Numbered from the stretch's first letter, positions 12,501-24,307 are shown. The stretch: 64,000 nt of DNA from Hypholoma sublateritium FD-334 SS-4 (GCA_000827495.1 KN817519.1:140462-204461), one strand, 5' to 3'. Notes: generated by a model from the letters alone, not told the origin. A program made the numbers and translations.

Positions 12501-12729
12501 TGGTAGCGCTTTAAGAAATTGGACTATCAATTCTAGCAGTGGATCCATCATCTGGACACAAAACGCTACCTCACCATTAATTGTCCACGATAAGTCTCTG
12601 GATCCAAACACATCTATCTCTCAAGTCTGGAATGCTGCGGCACTGGGCATCACTTTCAATGTCACCACCATTTCTTTATCGAACGTTACTTTATCGCTGC
12701 AAGCAACAAACAGTTTTTCTTCTCAATGA
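9518..12729 (+). CDS. single-pass membrane protein with large ectodomain
   Basis: About 1,030 residues with no named domain that I recognise. Residues 1-480 are Ser/Pro-rich and disordered. One transmembrane helix follows a basic anchor (SRRKRLWIIGTIIGILVLAA, about 480-505). After it comes a Cys-containing segment (NCPGNFVGSMCNI, CVCTSSSGCNG) and an ectodomain of about 500 residues rich in N-x-S/T sequons. No N-terminal signal peptide is visible, and the long N-terminus with positive residues on its side suggests a type II topology, N-terminus in the cytosol. Introns are seen near 11077-11130 and 11664-11713. The sequons and hydrophobic repeats suggest a glycosylated cell-surface protein. The frame is open upstream across one TGA (see findings), so the N-terminus could be longer. 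Confidence 0.82.
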
Positions 12730-13287
12730 TGCCATTAGTATGCTGCTGTATGATTACTATGGATTTTTTTTTACTTATTTTGTGAGTTTGGTTTTCGTTC
12801 ACACATTTTCTATGCGGATTTCTATTGCTCGCTTTGACATTTCTATCTTAAGTTGTAAGCAGTTCCATAAATATGCCATGAGTTTGTATTCGGAAGGGGT
12901 AGGATAACTATTGAATTTATCGGCTTGGAAAAATTTTATGGCGGAGTTGATAGCTGCAACTGTGTGTTGTCGGCGGATATTGCCGCCACTGATTTCCCTT
13001 CCAAACCACCAGTCAGTGAGTTTGCAGAAACGGACGTACTTGGCGGATTCTCGTGGGATCTCGCCGTCGAATCTCGATTACTAAGTGCTCCCTAGTGCTC
13101 CGCGTCGTTACTGTGCTCTTGTCCGCACGTGCCATGCTTTCATCTGGAAGTCCAACTGTGGTCCAACTGGCGACAAGCGCGCACCGAGACTTGGAATGAT
13201 CCCACCTTGTCCCTGATATCGCTGGACTTGCGTTAAACCAAGGAGCTAGTCCGTTTCATTGGATTTGATACACTTCCGACGCCCAGG
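12730..13287. other. intergenic region
   Basis: The first 170 bp are T-rich and look like a 3' untranslated region. The rest is probably the promoter and leader of the transcription factor that starts at 13288. No other structure was noticed. Confidence 0.35.
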
Positions 13288-16200
13288 ATGCCTCGAGTGG
13301 CTTCACCAGCTACACCAGTTCGAACCTCTACAAATCCCCTCATCGCTGCTACTTTGAGCAATCATCCAAATGTTTTAAAGCGCAATCAGGCATGTAGTAA
13401 ATTGCATTGGTGCTACCACAAAAATGCTCAGCCTTCCTTGTATTTCCTCTCACCGAATCAGGCATGCCATCAAGTAAGTCGGTCAATGCAATACGCCCCG
13501 GAACACAGTAGTAATTATATGCCATTTGTATCAGTGTCGCAGGCGGAAACTGGTGAGTCCGATAGAAGTTTACTTTCTTCCTGAATCTTCGTCCTGACGC
13601 GTTATGATAGAAATGGTGTGTCAATTCTCCATCGTCCAAGCACCCTACATTTTAATGCTTGGTCCAAACTATAGTGATGCAAAGCGACCATGCTCTACAT
13701 GCATTCGCTCCCATGCACATGCAGTAAATCATGCTCCTCCGGGAGTACCTATGCCTCCTAAACCTGACTGTACATTTGATGATGGTATGTCTCCACTTCA
13801 ATCACCTCAATACATGTCGAAGTTCACCCGCAAGTGCCCTTTAGTCGCAGAGGTGAATACAACAGTCGCGGAGGGTCCGAAGAATAAATATGAACGCCTT
13901 GAAAACAGAATCAGTCTGTTGCATTTCGCATTGGCGCAAGGTCGCTTTTCTGACACATTGCATAGACGAATTAGAAATGATGCTTCGACAAAAAGAAAGC
14001 AATCCCAGTTCCATTTCCTCTCCCGATACTTTTTCCAGGTCTAATAGGCAAATAGACGGTCGGTTCTATGCTGCTTAAAATCCGTTGAAGCTATATTCAA
14101 TGGTACACAAACAGATTCCCCTTCCAATTATGGCCGAGGCTACGACCTCGAAAGTCGTGGGTCATCTGGAAGTCATCCTTCGCAGTCCCCTCCGCAACAC
14201 GCAAACAGTTCACTGCTGTCAATTGGCGATAACTTTGGTTCCTACGGCTCAGATGTTATGTGGCCCAATTGGCCCCCCTCACTGCCAGGCCCAGAACTGT
14301 TACGACATCTGTACGGTCTTACGGGTACCCTTCTGATTTTTGGTGCTGAAACATTATTTTTAGGGTTGACGTCTTCTTTATGTTCCACCCACATGCAAAT
14401 CGTCTATTCCACACGCCAACTTTCATGAATTCGCTTGCTTTGCCTCCCAGTCATCCGAAATTCCCGTCTCTTCCCGTACTACATGCAATATGTGCCATCG
14501 GAAGCCTCTACACAGCAGCAGTGACATCGCCACCTCTTCCTAATTTCGACGAAGTGTCCCCAGGTATGAGACGTCACTGTCAAGTTATGCTCCGCATATA
14601 ACAATCTGCTCCGTTAGACGAAATATTTTTGGAGCGATATCGGATCAAAGAGCAGAGACCTGATTCATTTGCTGAACAACAGGCGAAATTAGCCAAAGAA
14701 ACTGCGGAACGTCTCAATACCCTGGGAGAAGACCTGTTCCAAGTATTGCAAGGTTAGTAGCTCCCCCTGATACATTTTGTTGTGTTCTCAGCATCTATCA
14801 ACCTAGCTAATATAATCTTGACCTGGTTTTATTGGTCACACGGAAGGTAAGCTATTCATCTCTTCATCCATGTACCGGGCTCAAAAAGCTTCCATTATGC
14901 AGATGGGTCGATGTATGTTTATGTTCCTTTATTCTGTTTTGTTGATAATAACCTTTCATGCTAGATTTTTCTTTCGTCGGCTCATTCTATCCGGTTGGCT
15001 GTGCCTCTGGGGCTGAACATGTGCCCCCCCTTTCACTCCATTACAAAATGTGAAAGGCCTCCTTCCATCTTGCCTCCTGCGCGAACCGTGATTGAAGATG
15101 AAACCCGACGCAACTCGTTTTGGTTGGCCTACGCTCTCGAGCGCCAACATGGCTGTGGAAATGGATGGGCTCTTAGTCTTGATAATCAGGATGTTTCTCA
15201 GCTTCTGCCGGTCAGAGGCGACCAATTCATTCAAGGCGTAAGTATTCAAATTCACTATTAGAACCAATCATTCTTATTTATGCGTTCATAGACCCTGGTG
15301 CAACCCGTGGATCGACAGTGGGCTCAGTCTCCCGATCTACTTTTAGTCAATCTTGAAGAGCAGACGGATTCTTTTACTCTATATATTAAAGGTACTATAT
15401 TGATATGTGAGTGTTATATATTTCGAATATATCTCTTGGATGTACTGGCTGACACAACATTGCAGCGCAGGTCAAGGCATTCAACCTTCGCTTCAGATCC
15501 AAGCATTTTGCCGGCGACCCTACTGTTGCAAGTATATACAATGTCAATGAAGCCTTTCAAAATCCAGAGAATTCCGTCGATCCCAGAGGTTCCGCCGCTT
15601 TTATTGAACTGGATCATATCGTCACTTCTTTCCGTGCATCTTTCCCAGCGCATCTGCGCAACCCAATTACCGACAATGTCGTGGACAATCACCTTTACAC
15701 AGCTTGCCTGATGCCGCATGTGTAAGCGTCTCTTTATTTTCGAAGAGAGAGCCCTGACAGAACCATTGTCTGAAGCGCATGTGTGGTACTTCATGATCCA
15801 CATGCAGAAGTCCGCAAGTCTGGCTGCATCTCTGCCCTCAAGATTCTTACATCTGCGAGAGCCATTCTAGATCTTATATATAGCGTTTGGTCGACTAGTT
15901 TTGATATAACTCTTTTGGACTCATTTTGCAGCGTAAGGTTTTTGTTCCTGCCGGTCGCACGCTACTAACGTGGCGTAGTTTTGCTGGTTTGTGGCTGGGC
16001 GCGTTTTGGTCCGATTTCTGCAGGCCTCCATCGATGCAAACAGTATCGATCAAATCTCCACTTTGCGTGCTGAAATTGACTTTGTTCAGTGAGTTGTCGG
16101 CCATATTGAAATCCTTTTGACACACTGATTATCATTGTTTATAAGCTCTGCAATTTTAAAGGTTGGCCAACGCATTCCTCTTGCCCACCGTTTTGCCAAA

Positions 16201-16383
16201 ATGCTGGAGAATTTGATCGTCAAACACTGTGGGTCGATGCCACAGCCCGTCCCACTCATTTTCCCCCGCCCAGTGGAAAATAGTGTTCTTCATGCTTTAT
16301 TTGAGCAAAGTCTACATTCTGAAAACACTATCAGTCTCCACGAAAGCCTCCATGAACCGGGATCTTTTCTATCCTTAGCTTAG
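13288..16383 (+). CDS. Zn2Cys6 transcription factor, fungal-specific domain
   Basis: Nuclear regulator with an N-terminal binuclear zinc cluster and a central fungal_trans domain; targets unknown. The zinc cluster only appears after splicing very small exons: 13288-13389 (ends KRNQ), 13462-13473 (ACHQ), 13535-13552 (CRRRKL), 13611-13615 (K and two bases of C), then from 13675 (DAKRPCSTC...DCTFDD). This yields all six cysteines. The fungal_trans region is recognisable from FFMFHPHANRLFHTPTFMNS through ETRRNSFWLAYALER to a C-terminal helix bundle ending HEPGSFLSLA. There are about 14 introns. The gene shares architecture and intron positions with the second regulator at 21.5 kb, so they look like paralogs. 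Exon edges in the middle of the gene are less certain than the zinc cluster. Confidence 0.85.
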
Positions 16384-16947
16384 AAGGGCTATGTAGCTAC
16401 TCATAAATTACATTTATATGGGTCATCACTACATTTCATGTTCGTCTCGTTACATTCGCTATGCATCTGATTTCGTCCTATCTTTACATGTAGAATATTG
16501 TAGCTATTAATTGTACATCTTAAATCGATATACCAAGTCTGAACATTACTTATACTATTACATTTGTACATAAGTATCAACACGGTACCTAGTACTTTCA
16601 TTGCGGTGCATTTACTATTTTTTCGAGGCGCGGATCGAGTTGGGACCGAGGTCAAGCCTGACTACTTACAGCGCGGAGTGGGAACAAGGTCCACAAGACT
16701 CCTGAATTACTTTGGTACACTCCAGGTCAGAAGATCCAGGTGCACCCAAGGTGCATTGAAACCAAGTACTTATTTTCAAGTATCAAGAGTTGATCAAGAG
16801 TTTCGGCCGAGAAGTTTGTACCGATGACGTCATCAGGCAAGCTGCCAACATGCAGAATAAGTAGCTTGCGTTTGGCTTCAGTGCGTCTCGCAGCCCTTCA
16901 AGCCAACACAAGCTCAGTCTGGGCTATTTTCACTAGAAATTAATGCA
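16384..16947. other. intergenic region
   Basis: AT-rich between about 16390 and 16630, then mixed sequence leading to the prephenate dehydratase start. A short AAGTACTTATTTTCAAGTATC stretch near 16763 is a weak imperfect inverted repeat. Nothing coding seen. Confidence 0.3.
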
Positions 16948-18040
16948 ATGACGACTGGGAAAATGGAAGTCGCGGTGTTAGGTCCTCTGGGAACATATAC
17001 ACATGAGGTGCATATTGTGACCCCCCATACCATCGACTTGACGTTAACCAAGTGGGAACTTTAGGCAGCTTTCAAATTTTTCGGATCCGAAGTCGTTTAT
17101 AACGAGCAGGATTCAATAGCCGGTAATTTTTGGTAGTCTTTGAAAATCCCTCGAAGTTATTAATGCATGGTAGATGTCTGTGGTGCATTATCTTCATCAG
17201 TGCCGTTTGGAATTATACCTCAAGAGAATTCTATCTTTGGGACTGTGGTTGAAACCTACGACATACTGCGGAATACAGGCCCTAACTTTGTTCGAGGGGA
17301 GATAGTCCTCAAGATTAACCACTGTCTCATCGTCAAGAAGGGAGTGAAGCTCCACCAAATCCGTAAAGTGATGAGCCATGAGCAGGTAAAAGATCGGTCT
17401 CTCACCTCGTGTGACGCTGTTGATTCCGATTCTAGGCTCTTGGCCAGTGCATGGACTTCTTAGCTGATAAACTGCCTGAAGCGGTCTCTGTGAAGACCAA
17501 ATCCACAGCTGCTGCCGCGCGAGAGTTGTTGGACAGTCCGTCAGACTGTGCAGCAATATGCTCTGGTATTTGTGCGGAACTATTTCCGGGACTTGAAATT
17601 CTCTTTACAAGCATTCAAAATGAGCGATGTAAGCATCGGAAAATTTTGCAATACGTGTGTCTTATATCTGCCCGATAGCCAATTTCACGCGATTTCATGC
17701 CATTGCCTACTCACGCCAGGCCAGCCTACCCCATTTCCTTACCATCGACTATGAAATGAAGGCGCTTCTCAGGATAACTCCATGTTCGAAATCGTCATTA
17801 GAATGCCCAACCGATATTATAGCTTTTCTCCTGGACCAAAACATTATCATAGGTCGAATCGACCGACGACCGTTCGTGGACAGCGTTCCTTTCTCTAGCG
17901 TGTATTTCATGGAGATTCGAGCATCTGATCTCCATGATAGGTCCTCTCATCGATTTCAAGCATGGAGTCAGGAGGTTGAATCTATAGCCTCGAAATTGGG
18001 AACTACTAGCAGACAAACGCATGTGATAGGAATCTGGTAA
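16948..18040 (+). CDS. PHA2: prephenate dehydratase
   Basis: Converts prephenate to phenylpyruvate, the committed step of phenylalanine synthesis. The protein begins VAVLGPLGTYTHEAAFKFFG, the usual first strand and helix of the dehydratase. It continues with FGIIPQENSIFGTVVETYD, a substrate-site motif, and has the catalytic TRF triplet in NFTRFHAIA. A C-terminal ACT regulatory domain is present (LLRITPCSK to MEIRASDLHD), but the ESRP phenylalanine-binding motif reads IDRRP. There are about five introns. The ATG at 16948 is the only nearby one in frame; an ATG five bases earlier runs into TGA after one codon. Length (about 285 residues) matches fungal homologs. Confidence 0.92.
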
Positions 18041-18382
18041 ACAAATCCTTTGAGCGTAATCTGTAGAAGAAATGATAGAATTTTAGTTTTTGAATGACTG
18101 CAAGATGAACTACTTAGAAGGCCGCCTGCTCGGAAGTTCATGATCAAAGGCCTCGGAGGATTGTTTACGGTATGATCGGCCCGGAATCAAGCTCAAAGTG
18201 CCTGACTAATCAACGTATGAGTCAGCAAGAGTTCGCGAGACGGCAGGTTAGTACGTCCGGATATCCGATGAACCAACCATAAACCCCTCTTGAGTCTTGA
18301 CCATACGTAGTGGCGAAGTCTGCTGTCGAGCTCAGGTAAAATAACGATCTTCAACTTCGAAATAGTACACAATACTATCTAA
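18041..18382. other. intergenic region
   Basis: About 340 bp between prephenate dehydratase and the zinc-finger gene. No open frame or repeat of note; it must hold the terminator of the first gene and the promoter of the second. Confidence 0.3.
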
Positions 18383-19469
18383 ATGACCACCGCCAATCCA
18401 TTGGCTGGCCCGTCGGCTCTCCGAGATGTAGTACATCCCCAGTTTCATCAAAATAACTTTCCAGCAGAAGTGCATATCAAGGTTGACTTGGGTGTAAAAC
18501 TCGACAAAGGTATACAATTTCTCCGAGTCCAAATGCGTTCCGTCTCTTATTCTGAACTGTCTAGACGATCAAATATGTCGACTAGCTTTGACGCCTGCGG
18601 GGTGCCCTTTGGGACCTCTTCATTGCCCTTTGCGACACACCACGCCTTCCGGTCTGAATTTCCAACCGCCAAGGCAGCTTCCAACACATCCAAGAGAGAG
18701 AGAACGCCTCTCTACCGTCTGTAAACATTGGCTGCGGGGATTGTGTAAGAAGGGTGATGCCTGCGAGTTTCTACATGAATACAACCTGAGGAGAATGCCG
18801 GAATGTTGGTGGTTTGCCAAGTACGGCTATTGCTCTGCAGGTGATGAGTGCTTATACGCCCATCCGAAGGAGCGTCGAGTAGAATGTCCGGATTACAACC
18901 GTGGATTTTGCAAACTGGGTAAGTCGCTTTATTGGAGAATTTTTCGTGTAGCTTATATTGTGTATATAGGTCCTAGTTGCCCGCGCAAGCATATACGAAA
19001 AGTAGCATGCCAAAGTTATTTAACCGGATTTTGTCCTTTAGGCCCGGAATGCCCTCGAGGACAGTAAGTAACGCACTTTTTCGATAGAACAACTCTTTAT
19101 CCAAACCTCTTAGTCCTAAGCCGAACGTCCCTCCGCCGAAAGCGTACGACCCGCCATCTCCACCTTCTGCAAAAGATCTGGGGCCGCCTCCTCCAGGATA
19201 CGGACGCTATGCCGATTTTGATCGAGGATCAGGTGGTGGTCCTTCTGGCGGAGGAGCGAACAATACTCTCACTGGACCACCCAGGCGAAATCTAGACGAA
19301 GTTCTGTGCTTCAAAGTTAGTCTGGGCTGCTATTTTTCTGTCAGCTTTAGTCATCATAAACTATTTCTTTTAGTGTGGAGAAAAGGGACATTATGCCAAT
19401 CATTGTAGAAATCGCAATGTCCCTGGAAATCGGGGAGGCAGTGAGCGAATCAAAAGATATGGGGAGTAG
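18383..19469 (+). CDS. YTH1: Yth1/CPSF30-like mRNA 3'-end processing factor
   Basis: Subunit of the cleavage and polyadenylation factor that contacts the poly(A) signal. Five CCCH fingers are in order: one beginning CRLALTPAGC and ending CPLRH, CKHWLRGLCKKGDACEFLH, CWWFAKYGYCSAGDECLYAH, CPDYNRGFCKLGPSCPRKH and CQSYLTGFCPLGPECPRGH. A Pro/Gly-rich linker follows, then a CCHC zinc knuckle (CFKCGEKGHYANHC), as in metazoan CPSF4 but absent from yeast Yth1. About four introns, including ones inside fingers 1, 4 and 5. Start chosen as the first ATG, giving MTTANPLAGPSALRDVVHPQ. The protein is about 290 residues. Confidence 0.94.
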
Positions 19470-19836
19470 ACGACAACTTCATTTTTCCTTCGTGTTCGTG
19501 TTCGGCTAGTAAGCTGAAGCCCGTTTGTATATTATGTCTAAATAATTCACCTGAAAATGTGTATGATTTATGTACTTACATACATACAATACAGCTACCT
19601 TAAATCTAAGTCGGATTATGGCCTACTTGCTTTCAAATAATTTTGAAAGTGTTATTGATATCAAGATTCAAGCTATGACCTCATACACTTTTGATTGTAC
19701 AAACAACACGGGTACTTGGCGCAAACTTTTGAAGTGCGCATGTTCGCATGGCAGTACGCGATTTGTACCCCAAGAAACTACTTACTGATCACAGAACATA
19801 AATCAACTACTTCAGACTACTTCATACTCTGAAAAG
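19470..19836. other. intergenic region
   Basis: About 370 bp, AT-rich with TACATACATACAATACA near 19577. It carries the 3' end of the Yth1-like gene and the promoter of the next one. No gene seen. Confidence 0.3.
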
Positions 19837-20746
19837 ATGGGTTGGCAGCATACATTTACTCTGAACAGGCGTTCCAAGGGCTGTCATCTGGTCACTGATG
19901 AGGTTCTTGGCCATATCCGACCTGGCCTCGAAGGTGTGCAGGTATGTTTCTGTTCACGTACACTCCCGACGACATGACACGACTTGCATGTTCGAGTCTG
20001 CCCGATTCTACAGTCATACAAGGCTAATCTAAATTCTTCGGTGCTGCTCAGGTTGGCATGTTGTATCTTTTCATGTAGGTTCATTTCGGTTCATGTTGCA
20101 CAATCATTATGTAGAATAATATCTGAATGTCTTTCGATCTACAACAGTCAACACACCTCTGCAGCCTTGACAGTCAACGAGAATTATGATAAAGGTAAGT
20201 TTCTGGATCATCTCGCATCACACCTAACGAAACCCTCACATGTCTGCGTTCGCCCTACTTGATAGACGTACGAAGAGGTGGATAAAATGCTTGTCTTCTC
20301 CACAGGTTTATGAACTGATATTAGCTTTCCTCCTTCATAGATATGGATATGGCTCTAGATAATATAGTGCCTGAAAGCTTCGACTGGCGTCATACTGATG
20401 AAGGTCCAGAGTGAGTTTTGAAGCAGATGTCGGTGGGCTTCCGTGACTTCAACTGTTTCTTACCTCTTCCATCGTTCTGGCAGTGATTCGTGAGTGAGAT
20501 ATCTCAATATATTTTCGTTTCTAATGGTCAAATACCCAGCGTTTCGCACACGAAAGCGACGCTCGTTGGATCCTCTATTACAATTCCTATCACCAATGGT
20601 AGTTTGAACTTGGGAACCTGGCAAGGTCTGCCTGCCCATAACTATTTGATTGGAAAAATTATAAATCTATCTCTCGGTCAGGAATTTATCTGACTGAATT
20701 CCGCCATGCTCCGCATTCTCGTCGTATCGTTGCCACAGTTTTGTGA
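19837..20746 (+). CDS. YjbQ/UPF0047 family protein
   Basis: About 145 residues of the YjbQ family, annotated in bacteria as secondary thiamine-phosphate synthase; the true cellular role in fungi is not established. The signature is complete: GMLYLFIQHTSAALTVNEN, DMALDNIVPESFDWRHTDEG, TLVGSSITIPITNGSLNLGT and WQGIYLTEFRHAPHSRRIV. Conserved His, Glu-Asn and Asp residues of the family are present. The model needs seven introns. One exon, TGATTC at 20484-20489, is only 6 nt, yet is required to restore the conserved GPDDSVSH junction. Start is the only ATG before GWQHTFTLNRRSKGCHLVT. It lies between Yth1 and the second Zn2Cys6 regulator, all on the + strand. Confidence 0.88.
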
Positions 20747-21501
20747 GATCTATTTGTTGCTTAAGGCTCAGATAGCAGCTAATTTCATGACCTTCAGATC
20801 GTAAAATGGTCGCATGCACAAGGCACGCTTACAGTACACAGTTCAAGCCCAGTTTCCTATACTTAATCCACTACGCCAGATCTATCGATCTATGTACCTG
20901 ACTATAACTTGGACCCAAGTTATGATCACAGATCCTACTGCATAGATTGGTCTCATCATGGGACGGTGCATGTACATTGGGTTGTGGTCGTGATATGTAC
21001 CGTTGCCATTCGCTACGAAGGGGGCTTCGCAGTACACTGTGTGATCTTTGAGACCCCAAACGCTCAGCGAAAGAGGAGGCAAACACGTTCACATATCAAC
21101 ATCATGATATCTACATAGACGTTTTGTCCGATGATGTGGGATTGATGCTGTGTAATTGGAGCAAAGGACGGATAATTGACAGCCTGGCCAGTGTTAGGAC
21201 AGAAAGCACTTCGTGAAATTGATCGAGATCAGTATTTAGCAAGAAACTCCGATCAACCTGTGACCGCGCAATAGCCCCCACACTACTATCAACTGATACC
21301 ACTCCTGTATACGCTTTCCATCGTAACTGGAACCGTATTGCCTTCACGCTTCAATCCGGCCGTATTATCCGAGTCTGCTTTCACATATCCGGCGGAATTT
21401 TGTGCACACTCACACTCTCAACGCGCTTCCACGGTTACCCCAGCTTCACCGATCCCCTACCCAGCAACTTCCTACTTGTTCTATCAACCCCTCGCGTTAA
21501 T
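20747..21501. other. intergenic region
   Basis: About 750 bp. Open frames here overlap on both strands without family resemblance. Presumed promoter of the downstream transcription factor. No repeat family or RNA gene recognised. Confidence 0.3.
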
Positions 21502-24307
21502 ATGCCCAAAACGCCCAGTGTGGGCTCGACTCGACCGGCGCTTCGCAGAAATCAGGTGCACATCGTGTTCACCCTTTCATGACACTTACATAGCGCTAAT
21601 TAGCTTGCTTCGATTACTTAGGCTTGTCGTTCTTGTCGGAAAAGAAAACTCGTATAAACGCCTTCTTCACAGTATCTGTTTCTGTGTTAACTTGTCTCGT
21701 TGGCAGAAATGTGATGCTGCGCGGCCACATTGTGGCACTTGCGTAAAGTAGGCTATTCGAAGTCACCTACGTAAGAGTGAGGATGCTCAGTATATTGTTA
21801 ATAGGCAATGGCAAGCTCTCGTTAGTGTCCCAGCGCCAATTGGCTATGCGTGAGTGTCATAAAATTCAGTCTGCAATTTATTATCATGCATAAATGGGTG
21901 GCTAGGCACCCTACGGAACCTCAATGTTCATACGATCCGACAGAAGGTTTGAGGTTAGCACCCGATACCGACCCCATAGAAAAAATCAAGGAATTAGAGG
22001 ATCAAATATGTGAGCGAAGCTGTGCACTATATGCACTCATGGTTGTTGACTAGAGTAGCTCAACTGAAGAACCGTCTATATGATAAACAAATGGGGTCAA
22101 CATCTCCCCTGTCTTCCCATATGACACCACCAGTAGCGGCAATGCCTCTCCACAAACATCCGACCTCAGACTCTGGAGGCATAGCTTTGCCTCAACTTAC
22201 TCTGATGACCATGATCGCGCCGGAGAGCCCTGAAACTCGATTTCGTAGCACGAGTGGCAGCCCCGTTATGCAGGATGTTAGTGGAAGATCGAGTTCAGAC
22301 CCGTTTATGGATCTGCTGTTCTCTGGTTGGAATCCTGACCTTCCCGATCCCACTACTTTGAACCACTAGTGAGTCTCTAGTTACTGGCGTTTCTATGTCC
22401 TAATTCGTTTCTCTAGCATCGACGTCTTTTTTAGATGTGACCCCTGCGGTTCACGTGTCCTTCATAAGCCTTCATTTCTGGCCTCTATGCATCTTTCTCC
22501 CCGAGATCCAGGTTTCCCGCATTCTGCCATACTCCATGCTATTGTTGAGTGGGCTCATTTACGAATTGATTTGCGGTCTATTGATTTTATATTCTAGTGT
22601 GCTGCGAGTTCGAGATGGTCCCCTCAAAATATTGTTACTCTTCCGGATGGGACTCGCCGCGACCAATTTGCCGAATTTCATGCCAGTAAAACGCGTCAGT
22701 ATATTGACAAAACTATGGCAAGCGGAGAAGATATATTTTCCGTGATGCAAGCCTGTATCCTGTTATCCTGGTATTTCTATCAGGAAGGTAGATGGGTGGA
22801 AGTTTGGATATTCGCCGCTTTTCAAACTCGAGTTGCTGTCCCTCTGCGCCTCAACTATCCCGGCACATTCTCTACTCATGGAAACAACTCACCTGGGGCA
22901 TACTTAGCGCCACCCAAAGACCTGCGTGATCTGGAATCCCGTCGGCGCACATGGTGGATGACCATCATCTTTGATCGCATTGCGTCTGTTGGAGGCTGGA
23001 TTCATGCCGTTGACGAGCGCGACATAGGAACTGAACTTCCCCTGCGAACGGAAGATTTTGAATCTGAGGTTTGTCATTCCTTTGATCCAACGTTTTGATA
23101 TTTCTGATTGCTTTCCCTTTTATAGTCTCCCATTCCGAGCAACCCGCAAGACCTTTCATCTCCCGAATTTTTTACCCGGCATCCGCCACAGTATACCGAT
23201 TCTTTCCTTCTGCTTATCAAAGGGGTGATGCTATTTGGGAAAGTTACCGATTTCAACGTGCGAGGAAACCTAAGGGCACCGACTGCTCCAAGCAAAAACC
23301 AAAACCCTTATTATCTGCCAGGTTTCAAAGAGCTCGATAAATTAGTATGCTCTGATTTTTTGGAGAGCCTACCACAGATCTTCAAAAACCACAACGTAGT
23401 CACCGACGCACCTGATGGTAGCTCACTCGACACAGATCTATACATGGTTCACATCATTCCACATGCGTGAGTCCTTCCTTCAAAATTTCATCGAATGTCA
23501 AGGCTCAGGAATAGTCCAGCGCAACAATCACACTGCATAATCCATATATCGACTTCAATGACCAGCAAAATATGTCAACTGCGCGCTGCGTCAATTCGGC
23601 TCGGCGTATTCTAACCGCGTACTATGACCTTTCTTCCACGTCGTTGGATATTACGAGACTTCATCCTTTCGTAACAGTACGTTATCAACCTTTTTCTATT
23701 TTTATTTCTTGTTGTTGAATCAGCGCGACAGATTTGTTGGTATCTCGCTGCTGTTGTGCAGGTCCAGCTTTGCAAGTATTTCATTGAAATTAATGACGCC
23801 GACAGAGAATCCACTGTCTGGGGCGAAATCAACGTTTTGAGGTATGAACTCAAGTGCTCCTTTCCCCAAAGTCACTGACGTATTTCCAGGTTCGCTATGA
23901 TGCAATACGGTGAACGATCCCCTATTGGCAGTAAGTTCCTCTAGATGTGTCTGCGGAAATGCATTTTTTAAGGGAACCCTGCAGCTCGCCAGGAGAGATT
24001 ACTGCAAGGCCTTATGCGCGAAATTGTCCGAATGACCGCCCAAAAACAGCCCCTGGAAGTGGGTGTACCCCTTTACCCCTTCTCGCACACGACACTTTTC
24101 AGAAAGGACCAAGCCCCTAGCGAGGAAGCGGCAGGTGCTGCTCCATTACCCGTCAGCCCCCACGATTCATATGAACAACACGCACTACCCGTTCACGTTC
24201 CTACAGTACATGCACTTCCGCCTAACGGAAGCATAATGATGGCTGGACCTACTTGGCCGCACCGCGATGTTTCAGGGTCACCGGCCACCGTCAATTACAC
24301 TGTATAA
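21502..24307 (+). CDS. Zn2Cys6 transcription factor, fungal-specific domain
   Basis: Second binuclear zinc-cluster regulator. The cluster is assembled from exon 1 (MPKTPSVGSTRPALRRNQ), a 30-nt exon at 21622-21651 (ACRSCRKRKL) and a third starting KCDAARPHCGTC, followed by PQCSYDPTEG with the sixth Cys. A short coiled segment follows (IEKIKELEDQI, AQLKNRLYDK). The fungal_trans region includes QACILLSWYFYQEGRWVEVW, RRRTWWMTIIFDRIASVGGW and HNPYIDFNDQQN, typical of basidiomycete regulators of this class. The C-terminus is disordered. Intron positions after RNQ and after RKL match the regulator at 13.3 kb, supporting paralogy. About 12 introns; middle exon edges are approximate. Confidence 0.88.
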
